From Nanobdellota archaeon (GTDB lineage Archaea > Nanobdellota > Nanobdellia > SCGC-AAA011-G17 > ARS1403), in assembly GCA_002688395.1 (NCBI GenBank), contig NZCU01000020.1, positions 1 to 18,547 of the forward strand: DNA of 18,547 nt, given 5' to 3'. The position numbers were made by a program, and so were the translations under genes. The notes below the pieces were generated by a model. It worked only from the letters and a program-made list of their open reading frames with translations. It made no database searches and was not told the origin of the DNA. Positions 1 to 5,439 of this stretch are shown one piece after another (position 1 is the stretch's first letter; every line of letters begins with the position of its first letter).

Positions 1-40
1 GGATATTCCCCATGTGTAATTTAATTAAAAAGTATTAATT

Positions 41-283
41 ATGAAAGCAAAAGTTTTGTATGTATCACAATCGGGCAAATCTGCATCAGTTGCAGTAGAC
101 CAAAAGATGGGCGACATTGTCCAATCAACAACAGGTTTTATTAATCTAGCTGAAGGTTTAGAGCCAGAAATAGGCGACGAACTAAACATTCCAAATGCTA
201 CAATAGTATCGACAGTGACTAGTGAAGTGACAGACGAAGAGACTGGGGAAGTGATTAGCTTCACATGGCTACGATTTGCGTAG
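41..283 (+). CDS. small beta-rich protein of unknown function
   Basis: An 80-residue protein I do not recognise. The chain alternates short hydrophobic runs with polar turns, suggesting an all-beta fold: an N-terminal strand (KVLYVSQ), a central acidic loop region (EPEIGDEL), and a C-terminal strand ending SFTWLRFA. There is no signal peptide or membrane segment. The start follows TTAATTATGAAAGCAA, a context repeated almost exactly at the 40-residue ORF at 1110, which supports this ATG. Base composition and codon choice (GGC, GAC, GTC) are visibly richer in G+C than in later genes, so it may be highly expressed or of different origin. Its TAG stop lies inside a 7-bp hairpin, the first of three in tandem. 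A small nucleic-acid-binding protein is one guess, without motif support. Confidence 0.7.
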   Translation: MKAKVLYVSQSGKSASVAVDQKMGDIVQSTTGFINLAEGLEPEIGDELNIPNATIVSTVTSEVTDEETGEVISFTWLRFA

Positions 284-318
284 CCTCAGGCCTTCGGGCC
301 TTAGTGGCCTTTGCCACT
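267..318 (+). other. three tandem hairpins across the stop codon of the first gene
   Basis: Three consecutive perfect hairpins are visible. The first is GGCTACG (267-273), loop ATTTG, CGTAGCC (279-285); its 3' arm contains the TAG stop at 281-283. The second is AGGCC (288-292), loop TTCG, GGCCT (297-301), with the very stable UUCG-type tetraloop. The third is AGTGGC (303-308), loop CTTT, GCCACT (313-318). No T tract follows, so this is not a standard intrinsic terminator. It could protect an mRNA 3' end, pause ribosomes or RNA polymerase, or begin a structured non-coding RNA. Confidence 0.75.
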
Positions 319-334
319 TATAACAGGAGAATCT

Positions 335-394
335 ACAGACTATTACTAACTACTATCACTACTTTGATAGATGATAGAGCAGAACGTAGTCTGT
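335..394 (+). repeat. branched inverted repeat, hairpin within a stem
   Basis: An 8-bp perfect closing stem, ACAGACTA (335-342) with TAGTCTGT (387-394), encloses a second perfect 6-bp hairpin, CTATCA (353-358), loop CTACTT, TGATAG (365-370). It lies in the long gap after the 41-283 gene. It does not fit a tRNA: there is no T-arm motif, and the length is about 60 nt. Role unknown; part of a run of hairpins from 267 to about 590. Confidence 0.55.
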
Positions 395-433
395 TCATTA
401 TAACTCCCAGATTATACGGAGAACTATGTATCC

Positions 434-477
434 ATTGTTACCATAAGCAACGTAAGCCTTATGGTTTTAAACACAAT
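434..477 (+). repeat. hairpin with two-part stem
   Basis: ACCATAAG (440-447) pairs perfectly with CTTATGGT (458-465) around a 10-nt loop. The stem is extended outward by ATTGT (434-438) with ACAAT (473-477) across a small internal loop. It is the next element in the structured run. No known RNA family is recognised. Confidence 0.5.
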
Positions 478-509
478 CGAACAGTTTAATGCCTAATCTG
501 AATGAAACT

Positions 510-543
510 GAGCAAGCATAGTCTTAATTGACTATGTTTGTTC
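510..543 (+). other. 14-bp hairpin with two G-U pairs
   Basis: GAGCAAGCATAGTC (510-523) pairs along its full length with GACTATGTTTGTTC (530-543) around loop TTAATT (524-529): 12 Watson-Crick pairs and two G-U pairs when read as + strand RNA. The G-U pairs favour function as + strand RNA. ATTTCTTAAC follows, which is only weakly U-rich, so a terminator is possible but not convincing. Confidence 0.55.
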
Positions 544-565
544 ATTTCTTAACTACAAATTATAA

Positions 566-589
566 GGCTATCATTAGTATAGTATAGCC
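566..589 (+). repeat. small hairpin
   Basis: GGCTAT (566-571) and ATAGCC (584-589) form a perfect 6-bp stem with a 12-nt loop. It closes the structured run that starts at 267. The remainder of 590-630 is A/T rich and I see nothing in it. Confidence 0.4.
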
Positions 590-630
590 ATAACATTAAA
601 TCATAACATAGTTTAATAGGATGTATACTG

Positions 631-729
631 ATGTTTAGTCGGGAATTCCCTTTAAAAGAAAAACACTTATTGGCGCTTGCTGTAAGAGATGCATTGAGAT
701 ATGCTGTGATGATTTATTTAACTAATTAG
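631..729 (+). CDS. doubtful 32-residue micro-ORF
   Basis: An ATG-initiated ORF of 32 codons that would give an amphipathic helix beginning MFSREFPLKEK and ending MIYLTN. It contains the palindrome GGGAATTCCC (641-650). The start context (ACTGATG) is unlike the usual A/T-rich leaders here, and the 3' end runs into the inverted repeats at 707-787. It may be only a chance opening within a structured non-coding stretch. Confidence 0.2.
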   Translation: MFSREFPLKEKHLLALAVRDALRYAVMIYLTN

Positions 730-787
730 TATCAGGTTTACTTTAATAACCTTAAATGATATATCATCATGGAAAAATACTAATTAG
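707..787 (+). repeat. overlapping, mutually competing inverted repeats
   Basis: Two long-range inverted repeats interleave. TGATGAT (707-713) pairs with ATCATCA (763-769); CTAATTAGTAT (722-732) pairs perfectly over 11 bp with ATACTAATTAG (777-787). Inside sits AGGTT (734-738) with AACCT (748-752). The 756-767 segment (ATGATATATCAT) is itself a 12-bp palindrome. The two outer stems cross, so they could form a pseudoknot or switch between folds. Confidence 0.45.
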
Positions 788-791
788 ATAA

Positions 792-872
792 AAGAGTGAG
801 CTTGAGAGATAATGGTCAGACATTCGTAAGGTATAAAGGTAGTCCAAACTTTACACCATTATTCTCACTCTT
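792..872 (+). other. long branched hairpin element
   Basis: An outer 9-bp stem AAGAGTGAG (792-800) with CTCACTCTT (864-872) is continued, after an asymmetric bulge, by ATAATGGT (809-816) with ACCATTAT (855-862). A competing apical stem is GGTATAAAG (830-838) with CTTTACACC (849-857), having one A-C mismatch. Both inner stems use the same ACC at 855-857, so they exclude each other in part. TAATATTT follows. It may be a terminator with a large apical domain or a structured RNA. Confidence 0.55.
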
Positions 873-900
873 AATATTTAACAATTAAAACATATCAATT

Positions 901-984
901 ATGATAGTAATACTAATATGTATCCTCATCTATTATACGGCATTAGTAGTTTATAATGGTAACTTAGATGATGATATCAATTAA
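901..984 (+). CDS. 27-residue putative membrane micro-protein
   Basis: An ATG-started ORF too short for usual gene calling. Residues 1-18 are strongly hydrophobic (MIVILICILIYYTALVVY) and would form one membrane helix; the C-terminus is acidic (DDDIN). The leader ACATATCAATT matches the A/T-rich, Shine-Dalgarno-free style of other starts. It lies between two long hairpins (792-872 and 998-1088). A small membrane peptide such as a lysis or exclusion factor is conceivable, but only the hydrophobic helix is seen. Confidence 0.4.
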   Translation: MIVILICILIYYTALVVYNGNLDDDIN

Positions 985-997
985 AATAACATTATCC

Positions 998-1088
998 TTA
1001 TAAATACATTGAAGCCCGACGCTCTGGGTTGGCGATTAAAGCTGTGGCGAGTAAATATACTAGTTAAAGTACGCTAATGTATTTGTAA
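998..1088 (+). other. 13-bp closing stem enclosing a 65-nt branched domain
   Basis: TTATAAATACATT (998-1010) pairs with AATGTATTTGTAA (1076-1088): 12 Watson-Crick pairs and one G-U. Inside is a G+C-rich hairpin, AGCCC (1013-1017) with GGGTT (1026-1030), loop GACGCTCT, followed by GGCGATTAAAGC and GTGGCGAG. The G+C-rich interior contrasts with the surrounding DNA. There is no tRNA T-arm. It looks like a compact structured RNA of about 90 nt; function unknown. Confidence 0.5.
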
Positions 1089-1109
1089 TGGATATTAAAA
1101 CATTTAATT

Positions 1110-1232
1110 ATGAAAGCAATAGACATTAGATGGCAACATGTATTAAAAGATAAAAGAAACAAGAAAAAGAATAATAACGCACAACTAAAACATAGAAATC
1201 GTGGAATCAACAATAAATTTAGACATAAGTAA
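1110..1232 (+). CDS. 40-residue basic peptide
   Basis: A short ATG-started ORF encoding a strongly basic, Asn/Lys/Arg-rich peptide (MKAIDIRWQHVLKDKRNKKK at the N-terminus, ending NNKFRHK). The start context TTAATTATGAAAGCAA is nearly identical to that of the gene at 41, the main reason to believe it. It overlaps the next ORF (GTG at 1201) by 32 nt in another frame, which is long for this genome, so one of the two could be spurious. A nucleic-acid-binding peptide would fit the composition. No family recognised. Confidence 0.45.
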   Translation: MKAIDIRWQHVLKDKRNKKKNNNAQLKHRNRGINNKFRHK

Positions 1233-1386
1233 AAAGATAAACTTAAAAATAGAGTTTGGTCCTATAATAGGAGTATTTATATTAACAGAGAAGATGGTAA
1301 GAGGCAGAACATTTGTATTTGCTTTACCATTCACAATATTTACACTGGAAATACATAATAAACTGCCTTTAAAAGATAAAGAGTGA
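1201..1386 (+). CDS. 61-residue hypothetical protein, GTG start
   Basis: A small ORF starting with GTG. The ten bases AGAAATCGTG at the start are exactly repeated at the GTG start of the hydrolase gene at 1553, which supports a real initiation site. The protein has two hydrophobic stretches, around residues 19-28 (FGPIIGVFIL) and 38-50 (FVFALPFTIFTLE), separated by a basic turn (KMVRGR); these may be beta strands or weak membrane segments. Its TGA stop overlaps the next ATG (TGATG at 1384-1388), so the 44-residue membrane protein would be translationally coupled. No family recognised. Confidence 0.5.
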   Translation: MESTINLDISKKINLKIEFGPIIGVFILTEKMVRGRTFVFALPFTIFTLEIHNKLPLKDKE

Positions 1387-1520
1387 TGAAGACAATAATA
1401 AAGACAGTAAGAAGGATCAAAAGATCTGATTTAGCAGTATACATAGTCAATACAATATTAATAGTAGCAGCATTAGCATACGCATTATTAATGTTTATGG
1501 CTATGTGGTGCTACATATAA
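1386..1520 (+). CDS. 44-residue single-span membrane protein, holin candidate
   Basis: A small protein too short for standard gene calling. Residues 1-14 are strongly basic (MKTIIKTVRRIKRS) and residues 16-44 form one long hydrophobic segment (LAVYIVNTILIVAALAYALL and onward), predicting an N-in, C-out membrane helix. The start overlaps the previous stop (TGATG). It is followed 32 nt later by the putative cell-wall hydrolase at 1553. Small membrane proteins directly before endolysins are often holins or antiholins, so that is the working guess from position. One membrane span and 44 residues is short even for a class III holin, so other membrane roles remain possible. Confidence 0.6.
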   Translation: MKTIIKTVRRIKRSDLAVYIVNTILIVAALAYALLMFMAMWCYI

Positions 1521-1552
1521 TTAACTAGAATATTAACTAACAATTAGAAATC

Positions 1553-2239
1553 GTGAAGAAGATAATAAAAAGAGAATTGATAGCATTTTGTAAATATTGG
1601 TTGCTACTTATAGCAGTAATAGTACTATTTTGTTGTATTTCATGTGAAGCTAAAACTGAACATAAAGTACATGATGATAAGATATTAGTAGACACTAATA
1701 TAAAAGGCAATCCAGAGTTATCAAAGGCTGCAAAAAGTATAGTGGATGGGTCTATAATTTATGATGGATCATATTATAAGATAAACTATCCAATGGGAGA
1801 TGTTAATGAAAAGATAGGAGTTTGTACTGATGTAGTTATAAGAGCATATCGTAAATTAGGTATTGATTTACAAGAATTAATAATTAAAGATATGTTATCA
1901 AATCCTGAACATTATAAAGAAAAGGCTAATAAAAATATATCACATAGAAGAGTGCCTAATATGATGAATTTCTTTGATAAATATGCAGATAAAAAGATTA
2001 AAGGGATGAACAATAAATATTACAGTCCTGGAGATTTGGTAACTTGGAGAATAGGTATTAATAATCATATTGGTATTGTTGTAGATAAAATAGGACCAAG
2101 TGGTAATTATATGGTAGTTCATAACATAGGAGCAGGACAAAATATGGATGACTGTTTATTTAACTGGAATGTAACAGGACATTGGAGTTATGATGGTCCT
2201 AATTTATTCGATAAAGATAAAATAGAACCTAAGAGATAA
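1553..2239 (+). CDS. DUF1287 family putative cell-wall hydrolase (endolysin candidate)
   Basis: 228 residues, GTG start at 1553 in the repeated context AGAAATCGTG. The body matches the DUF1287 family: GDVNEKIGVCTDVVIRAYR (82-100), PGDLVTW (159-165), NHIGIV (171-176), VVHNIGAGQ (188-196) and TGHW (208-211). The family is related to NlpC/P60-like amidases, so C91 and H172 are the likely catalytic Cys and His. Residues 15-31 are a hydrophobic helix ending CISCEAK, either a lipoprotein signal with C31 as lipid site or a signal anchor, so the enzyme would act outside the inner membrane on peptidoglycan. With the small membrane protein before it, it resembles a lysis cassette. A long hairpin (2247-2328) ends this unit. 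An exported virion or host-derived hydrolase is the alternative. Confidence 0.82.
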   Translation: MKKIIKRELIAFCKYWLLLIAVIVLFCCISCEAKTEHKVHDDKILVDTNIKGNPELSKAAKSIVDGSIIYDGSYYKINYPMGDVNEKIGVCTDVVIRAYRKLGIDLQELIIKDMLSNPEHYKEKANKNISHRRVPNMMNFFDKYADKKIKGMNNKYYSPGDLVTWRIGINNHIGIVVDKIGPSGNYMVVHNIGAGQNMDDCLFNWNVTGHWSYDGPNLFDKDKIEPKR

Positions 2240-2246
2240 ATAAAAT

Positions 2247-2328
2247 ATGAACAAGAGAGAGAACTAGATAGTTGTATGAAATATTGCGTTAGTAGTACAT
2301 ATACGGTTATGCAATCTCTCTTGTTCAT
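2247..2328 (+). terminator. 14-bp perfect inverted repeat, probable terminator or structured RNA
   Basis: ATGAACAAGAGAGA (2247-2260) is the exact reverse complement of TCTCTCTTGTTCAT (2315-2328). The 54-nt interior contains a second stem, ATTGC (2283-2287) with GCAA/GCAAT (2311-2315). TTTTATAAC follows. It sits right after the hydrolase gene, so termination fits, but the large branched interior is unusual for an intrinsic terminator. Confidence 0.5.
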
Positions 2329-2351
2329 TTTATAACATTAAAACAAATATT

Positions 2352-2534
2352 ATGGGACATATGAAAATGGTTAGTATGTTAATCGATAAGGGTAGAGAAC
2401 TCAAGATAGCATATGATAGAGCCGTAAAAGAGAAGGTGGAGAAATTTGAGTTTGATGGTGGAACATATTACACAATCTATGCGAAACACGTATTAGATTA
2501 CATAGAAATGTATAAAAAAAAGATAAAAAGATGA
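2352..2534 (+). CDS. 60-residue hypothetical protein
   Basis: A small, basic, mostly helical protein, first gene of the run after the 2247-2328 hairpin. Residues 1-22 are predicted helix (MKMVSMLIDKGRELKIAYDR), followed by a short beta-like stretch (FEFDGGTYYTIY) and a C-terminal basic helix (LDYIEMYKKKIKR). The leader AACAAATATT has no Shine-Dalgarno sequence. The TGA stop overlaps the next ATG (ATGA at 2531), implying coupled translation. No family recognised. Confidence 0.65.
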   Translation: MGHMKMVSMLIDKGRELKIAYDRAVKEKVEKFEFDGGTYYTIYAKHVLDYIEMYKKKIKR

Positions 2535-2896
2535 ACACACAAGAAGAATTAAGAAAAGAAATTGTATCTTTACAAAAAGGTATGAAATCATTATTAAATA
2601 CAGTTAATACTATATTTGATATAGTTAAAGATAACAGAGAATTTATTCAAAAGAATGCTGATCTGTGTTGTAAGACAACAAAAGTATTAAAAGATTTAGC
2701 TGACATTGCTGGTAATACTATGAAGGTAGATGCTGAAGAAATCAAAGTATCTAATAAAATGAATGGTGGTGTGCCTAGTATAAAGAAACCTACAAGTATG
2801 AAAGATGTAGGTTTAGTAGATTTAAGTTCACCTAAAGCTCAGAAAGAATTTTTAAAGAAAGTAGAGAAACTTAACAGTAAGTACAATGAAAGTTGA
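2531..2896 (+). CDS. 121-residue helical hypothetical protein
   Basis: Residues 1-70 are almost entirely amphipathic helix with leucine/isoleucine spacing typical of a coiled coil (EELRKEIVSLQKGMKSLLNT), containing a CC pair at about residues 47-48. After a Pro/Lys linker near residues 84-90 (GGVPSIKKP), a second short helix ends the protein. It starts within the preceding stop (ATGA) and overlaps the next gene by 11 nt, so it belongs to one translationally coupled set (2352-3837). An oligomerising structural or scaffold-like role is conceivable. No family recognised. Confidence 0.7.
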   Translation: MNTQEELRKEIVSLQKGMKSLLNTVNTIFDIVKDNREFIQKNADLCCKTTKVLKDLADIAGNTMKVDAEEIKVSNKMNGGVPSIKKPTSMKDVGLVDLSSPKAQKEFLKKVEKLNSKYNES

Positions 2897-3449
2897 ATTT
2901 ATAAAAGACAATAAAGAGATAGAAGTAGTAAATGTAAGACTGTCAGACAATCCTGATGCTGAAATTCTTCAGGATGAGTCTGGAGTGGATGGATATATTA
3001 ATATTACAGATTCTGATCAATCAGAGCCTATAAAATATTACATCATAGATTTTATGAGTATCCATTCACCGTTGTCTTTACATAGATCAAGAATAATGTT
3101 TCAATCATTAAATAAAAATGGTAATCCTGTTTGGAGAAGAATAACACCCAATAAAGCAAAAGAGTTTATTGGATCAGTTATACCAGGAGATATAATTACA
3201 AGAGAAGTAATACCTTATAAAATAAATAATAAACTAGTAAATGTTGCTACTTATGTAGTATTACCAGGAGAAAATATTTATAAGGTATTTCAAGGCCACG
3301 GTCATATAATAATAGAGAATAAATTAGAAGGTATGTCTATTATAAAGAAAGAAACAATGGTTGATGAAATAGATAGTTCAAAATATCAATTAGTATGTGA
3401 TATGATAGAGAATATTAATAATAAAACAGACAAGAAAGATGAAGTATAA
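2886..3449 (+). CDS. 187-residue beta-rich hypothetical protein
   Basis: I do not recognise this protein. It looks mainly beta: strands around KVEFIKD (2-8), IKYYIIDFMSIHS (49-61), the central IPGDIITREVIPYKI segment, VATYVVLPGENIY, and GHGHIIIE, followed by a polar helical C-terminus rich in Lys/Asp. There is no signal or membrane segment. It overlaps its neighbours on both sides by 11 nt. The GHGHIII segment with two spaced histidines could bind metal, but no complete catalytic signature is visible. Confidence 0.7.
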   Translation: MKVEFIKDNKEIEVVNVRLSDNPDAEILQDESGVDGYINITDSDQSEPIKYYIIDFMSIHSPLSLHRSRIMFQSLNKNGNPVWRRITPNKAKEFIGSVIPGDIITREVIPYKINNKLVNVATYVVLPGENIYKVFQGHGHIIIENKLEGMSIIKKETMVDEIDSSKYQLVCDMIENINNKTDKKDEV

Positions 3450-3837
3450 TATAAAATTTAATCATAAAGCTAGTAGTTTACATAAAGCAATAAAGACATC
3501 TATTAATATGGATGATGTTGCTAAATATATGAGAGAAAAATTACAAAATGGAGAAAAACAAAAAACAGAAGCTTTAGAAGACACATTAAATAAGTATGAT
3601 CCACAAAGTCCAGAAGATTTATTAGCTGTAGGTGTAATATTAGGAGGATTAAATGGAACAGAACAATTGATTAGTCATGTTAGAGATGCAGATATTCCTC
3701 CTGGTTTAATGAAAGAAATGTTTAATAGTCTATTAAGGAGAGCTTTTGGATCAGATTCAGATATTAATCTATCCAATATGGAATTAAATAGAGAAGGATT
3801 TAAAGAAACAATGGGTGATGATAAACACGACTTTTAA
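3439..3837 (+). CDS. 132-residue acidic helical hypothetical protein
   Basis: Mostly helical and acidic in its second half. The N-terminus is basic (MKYNIKFNHKASSLHKAIK), followed by helices spanning about residues 24-80, a hydrophobic turn DLLAVGVILGGLNG (59-72), a Pro-rich joint (DIPPGLM) and an acidic tail ending GDDKHDF. It starts inside the end of the upstream gene and is the last of that coupled set; a 29-nt A/T-rich gap precedes the next start. No family recognised. Confidence 0.7.
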   Translation: MKYNIKFNHKASSLHKAIKTSINMDDVAKYMREKLQNGEKQKTEALEDTLNKYDPQSPEDLLAVGVILGGLNGTEQLISHVRDADIPPGLMKEMFNSLLRRAFGSDSDINLSNMELNREGFKETMGDDKHDF

Positions 3838-3866
3838 CATATTATTAATTTATAACACACAACATT

Positions 3867-4334
3867 ATGAGTAAACAACAAATAAACAACAAGAATTATG
3901 ATTTACTAAGATCTAAATTTAGTAATACAAATGAATTAGTAAAAATATGTGATGATTTTAGAAGATACAAAGATTCTATAAATGGCATATGTGAGGCAAT
4001 ACTTGATATAGATAAAAGTGATAATATTTTAAGTAATATATCAGTAAATATAGAAGTTAAAGTTCCAAAAGATAAAGATAATATGTTAAATGAAAAACCA
4101 AATGATATATTAAATTCATTAGCTGATGCTAATAGTCCAGAAGAGTTTATGAGAAAACTAGGTAGAGTGGATAAATACATGAAAAAGAATGATAGAGTTA
4201 AATTAGATAGTTTTCATTTAGATCTTAAATCATTACCTGATAAGGCATTAATAGCTATACTGATGAGAACTAGAGATGTAATAGAAAAAGAATTAGAAGA
4301 ATGTATAAACAAATTTGATAAATTGTTTAAATAG
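3867..4334 (+). CDS. 155-residue helical hypothetical protein
   Basis: An all-helical, charged protein with no recognised family. It has an N-terminal helix (NKNYDLLRSKF), a segment VNIEVKVPKDKDN near residue 60, an acidic linker NSLADANSPEEF around residues 86-97, and a C-terminal pair of helices (LPDKALIAILMRTRDVIEKE) that could be a coiled coil. The start follows a Shine-Dalgarno-free CAACATT leader. The TAG stop is followed by the 4354-4410 hairpin, which probably ends the transcription unit running from 2352. Confidence 0.7.
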   Translation: MSKQQINNKNYDLLRSKFSNTNELVKICDDFRRYKDSINGICEAILDIDKSDNILSNISVNIEVKVPKDKDNMLNEKPNDILNSLADANSPEEFMRKLGRVDKYMKKNDRVKLDSFHLDLKSLPDKALIAILMRTRDVIEKELEECINKFDKLFK

Positions 4335-4353
4335 ATTTCTTGTTGTGTGTTGG

Positions 4354-4410
4354 GAATAAAGAATGGTATACAAGTATTACGACAAATATGAGTGTGCCAT
4401 TCTTTTATTC
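4354..4410 (+). terminator. 18-bp hairpin followed by U-rich tract
   Basis: GAATAAAGAATGGTATAC (4354-4371) pairs with GTGTGCCATTCTTTTATTC (4392-4410) through 18 pairs, with one bulged T (4403) and two G-U pairs. The 20-nt interior has its own small stem, TATT (4375-4378) with AATA (4385-4388). TTTTATTATT follows immediately. Position after a gene and the U-rich tail suggest a terminator with a forked tip. Confidence 0.6.
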
Positions 4411-4439
4411 TTTTATTATTAATAACTAAAAATAAGTAA

Positions 4440-4526
4440 ATGGAAATATTAACATACTTACTAGTATATATGGCAGGAATGATGACAGGAATATATGCTT
4501 ATTATAAAATTGAAAAAGATGACTGA
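4440..4526 (+). CDS. 28-residue membrane micro-protein
   Basis: A short ATG-started ORF. Residues 3-22 form a single hydrophobic helix containing small residues (AGMMTG, 12-17), followed by a charged tail (KIEKDD). The pattern resembles the N-terminus of the zinc-ribbon protein at 8070 (GIGFVSGMYIL), which suggests a recurring type of membrane anchor here. It overlaps the downstream start by 8 nt (ATGACTGA at 4519-4526), a coupling arrangement seen elsewhere in the window and the main support for both starts. Function unknown. Confidence 0.5.
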   Translation: MEILTYLLVYMAGMMTGIYAYYKIEKDD

Positions 4527-4746
4527 TTTAACTAAATATTTTGTCAACCAATTTAAAAAAGACAAAGAGTGGGAAAAGAAACAAAAATCCAAACATATAG
4601 ATCTAAATAACTATTTTAAATATAGTGGTGAAGTAGAAGAAGATAAAGAAATATGGGAATTTAAATCACAAAGATCATCTAAGTATGTATATGATGAGAA
4701 TAAAAGATGTCACACACTACATAAAATAAGAGATAATAAAAAATAA
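4519..4746 (+). CDS. 75-residue charged hypothetical protein
   Basis: A Lys/Glu/Tyr-rich soluble protein with no family recognised. I place the start at 4519 rather than at the upstream in-frame ATG (4495), because 4519 overlaps the stop of the 28-residue membrane peptide as ATGACTGA, matching the local coupling style; the extra eight residues (MLIIKLKK) would come from sequence coding for that peptide in another frame. The N-terminal half is helical (LTKYFVNQFKKDKEWEKK) and the C-terminus is basic. A possible promoter lies just downstream. Confidence 0.6.
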   Translation: MTDLTKYFVNQFKKDKEWEKKQKSKHIDLNNYFKYSGEVEEDKEIWEFKSQRSSKYVYDENKRCHTLHKIRDNKK

Positions 4747-4755
4747 TGTAATTTA

Positions 4756-4786
4756 GTTGTTATTTATATTATTATTTATATATTTG
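4756..4786 (+). promoter_or_regulatory. Bacteroidota-type promoter
   Basis: TATATTTG at 4779-4786 is an exact match to the Bacteroidota -7 consensus TAnnTTTG. GTTG at 4756-4759 lies 19 nt upstream and matches three of four bases of the -33 TTTG. It sits in a 63-nt gap directly before the gene at 4810, giving a leader of about 15-20 nt. It is the only good match I found in the gaps. Confidence 0.55.
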
Positions 4787-4809
4787 CCAAAATTAATAAA
4801 CAAATTAAA

Positions 4810-5118
4810 ATGAAAAGGCGAGTTATAAATATATTAAATAATAAAGGACAAAGAAGAACATTTAAGTTTCTATCTGATAATGAGTTAGGTATAATAATAT
4901 ATTCTGATGATAAACCATCTATTACAAAAACAGAAACAATAAGTAGTATGTTTATATCTAAATTAGAATATATAGATGGGCCAGTTATACAAGCTGGTAA
5001 TCATATTACTTTTAAAGATCAAGGTAAATATAAAGTATTAAATATACACAAAACTGATTATGAAGATAAACCTAATTGTTATTATTTGGATACATTAAAA
5101 TTAGATTATCATGAGTAA
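4810..5118 (+). CDS. 102-residue beta-rich hypothetical protein
   Basis: First gene after the putative promoter at 4756-4786. The chain alternates hydrophobic and polar residues as in a small beta barrel (RRVINILNN, GIIIYSDDK, NHITFKDQGKYKVLNIHK, YYLDTLKLDY) with one central helix-like stretch (SSMFISKLEY). There is no membrane segment. It overlaps the next gene by 8 nt (ATGAGTAA at 5111-5118). The size and strand pattern could suit a small virion adaptor or an OB/SH3-like protein, but nothing diagnostic is present. Confidence 0.7.
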   Translation: MKRRVINILNNKGQRRTFKFLSDNELGIIIYSDDKPSITKTETISSMFISKLEYIDGPVIQAGNHITFKDQGKYKVLNIHKTDYEDKPNCYYLDTLKLDYHE

Positions 5119-5398
5119 AGAAAAAAAAGAAGACAAATCAGTTGAAAAAGAATTTAAATTCTCAGCTAGTCCTGTTAGGCAGGAAGGAGAAACTTACGAA
5201 GAGTATAAAGCTAGGCGTAAGTTAATCAAACAAATAGATAAGAATAAATTAAAAGGTAAAATACTATGGCCCAGTCAGTTAATGGGTACAAAGTTTAAAG
5301 AGTTTAATGGTCAAGAAGACGAAATGGTTAAACAAACAGTTGACATGATCCAAAAATATAGAGAAACAGAAGAAAATAAAAACGAAGAATCTGAATAA
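5111..5398 (+). CDS. 95-residue conserved-looking phage hypothetical protein
   Basis: A highly charged protein with a central motif GETYEEYKARRK followed by LKGKILWPSQLMGTK. From memory, small phage proteins with an ETYEEYxxRRK motif followed by a Lys-rich helix and a LKG...W segment recur widely, without known function. Both termini are disordered and acidic/basic (KEKKEDKSVEKE at the start, EENKNEESE at the end). It is coupled to the preceding gene by an 8-nt overlap. The unit ends at the intrinsic terminator at 5440-5469. Confidence 0.7.
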   Translation: MSKEKKEDKSVEKEFKFSASPVRQEGETYEEYKARRKLIKQIDKNKLKGKILWPSQLMGTKFKEFNGQEDEMVKQTVDMIQKYRETEENKNEESE

Positions 5399-5439
5399 GC
5401 AGATTTAGTTATAAGTTTAGTTAGTTATTATTTATTAAG

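Noticed and set aside
1..24. Possible end of an upstream gene (in-frame stops at 17-19 or 22-24)
   Set aside because: Too few codons are visible to choose a frame or product.
265..489. A 74-codon ORF starting inside the end of the first gene
   Set aside because: It runs straight through several strong hairpins, has no usual leader, and its composition is not protein-like; the structured RNA reading explains the region better. It cannot be fully excluded.
470..500. Reverse-strand TTCGATT resembling a tRNA T loop
   Set aside because: The flanking 5-bp T stem does not pair and no acceptor or anticodon arm can be placed.
533..540. TATGTTTG, a match to the Bacteroidota -7 element
   Set aside because: No -33 TTTG at the right spacing and it lies within the 3' arm of a 14-bp hairpin.
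284..1100. Retron or diversity-generating element suggested by the structured non-coding region
   Set aside because: No reverse transcriptase gene is present in the window and no template/variable repeat pair is seen.
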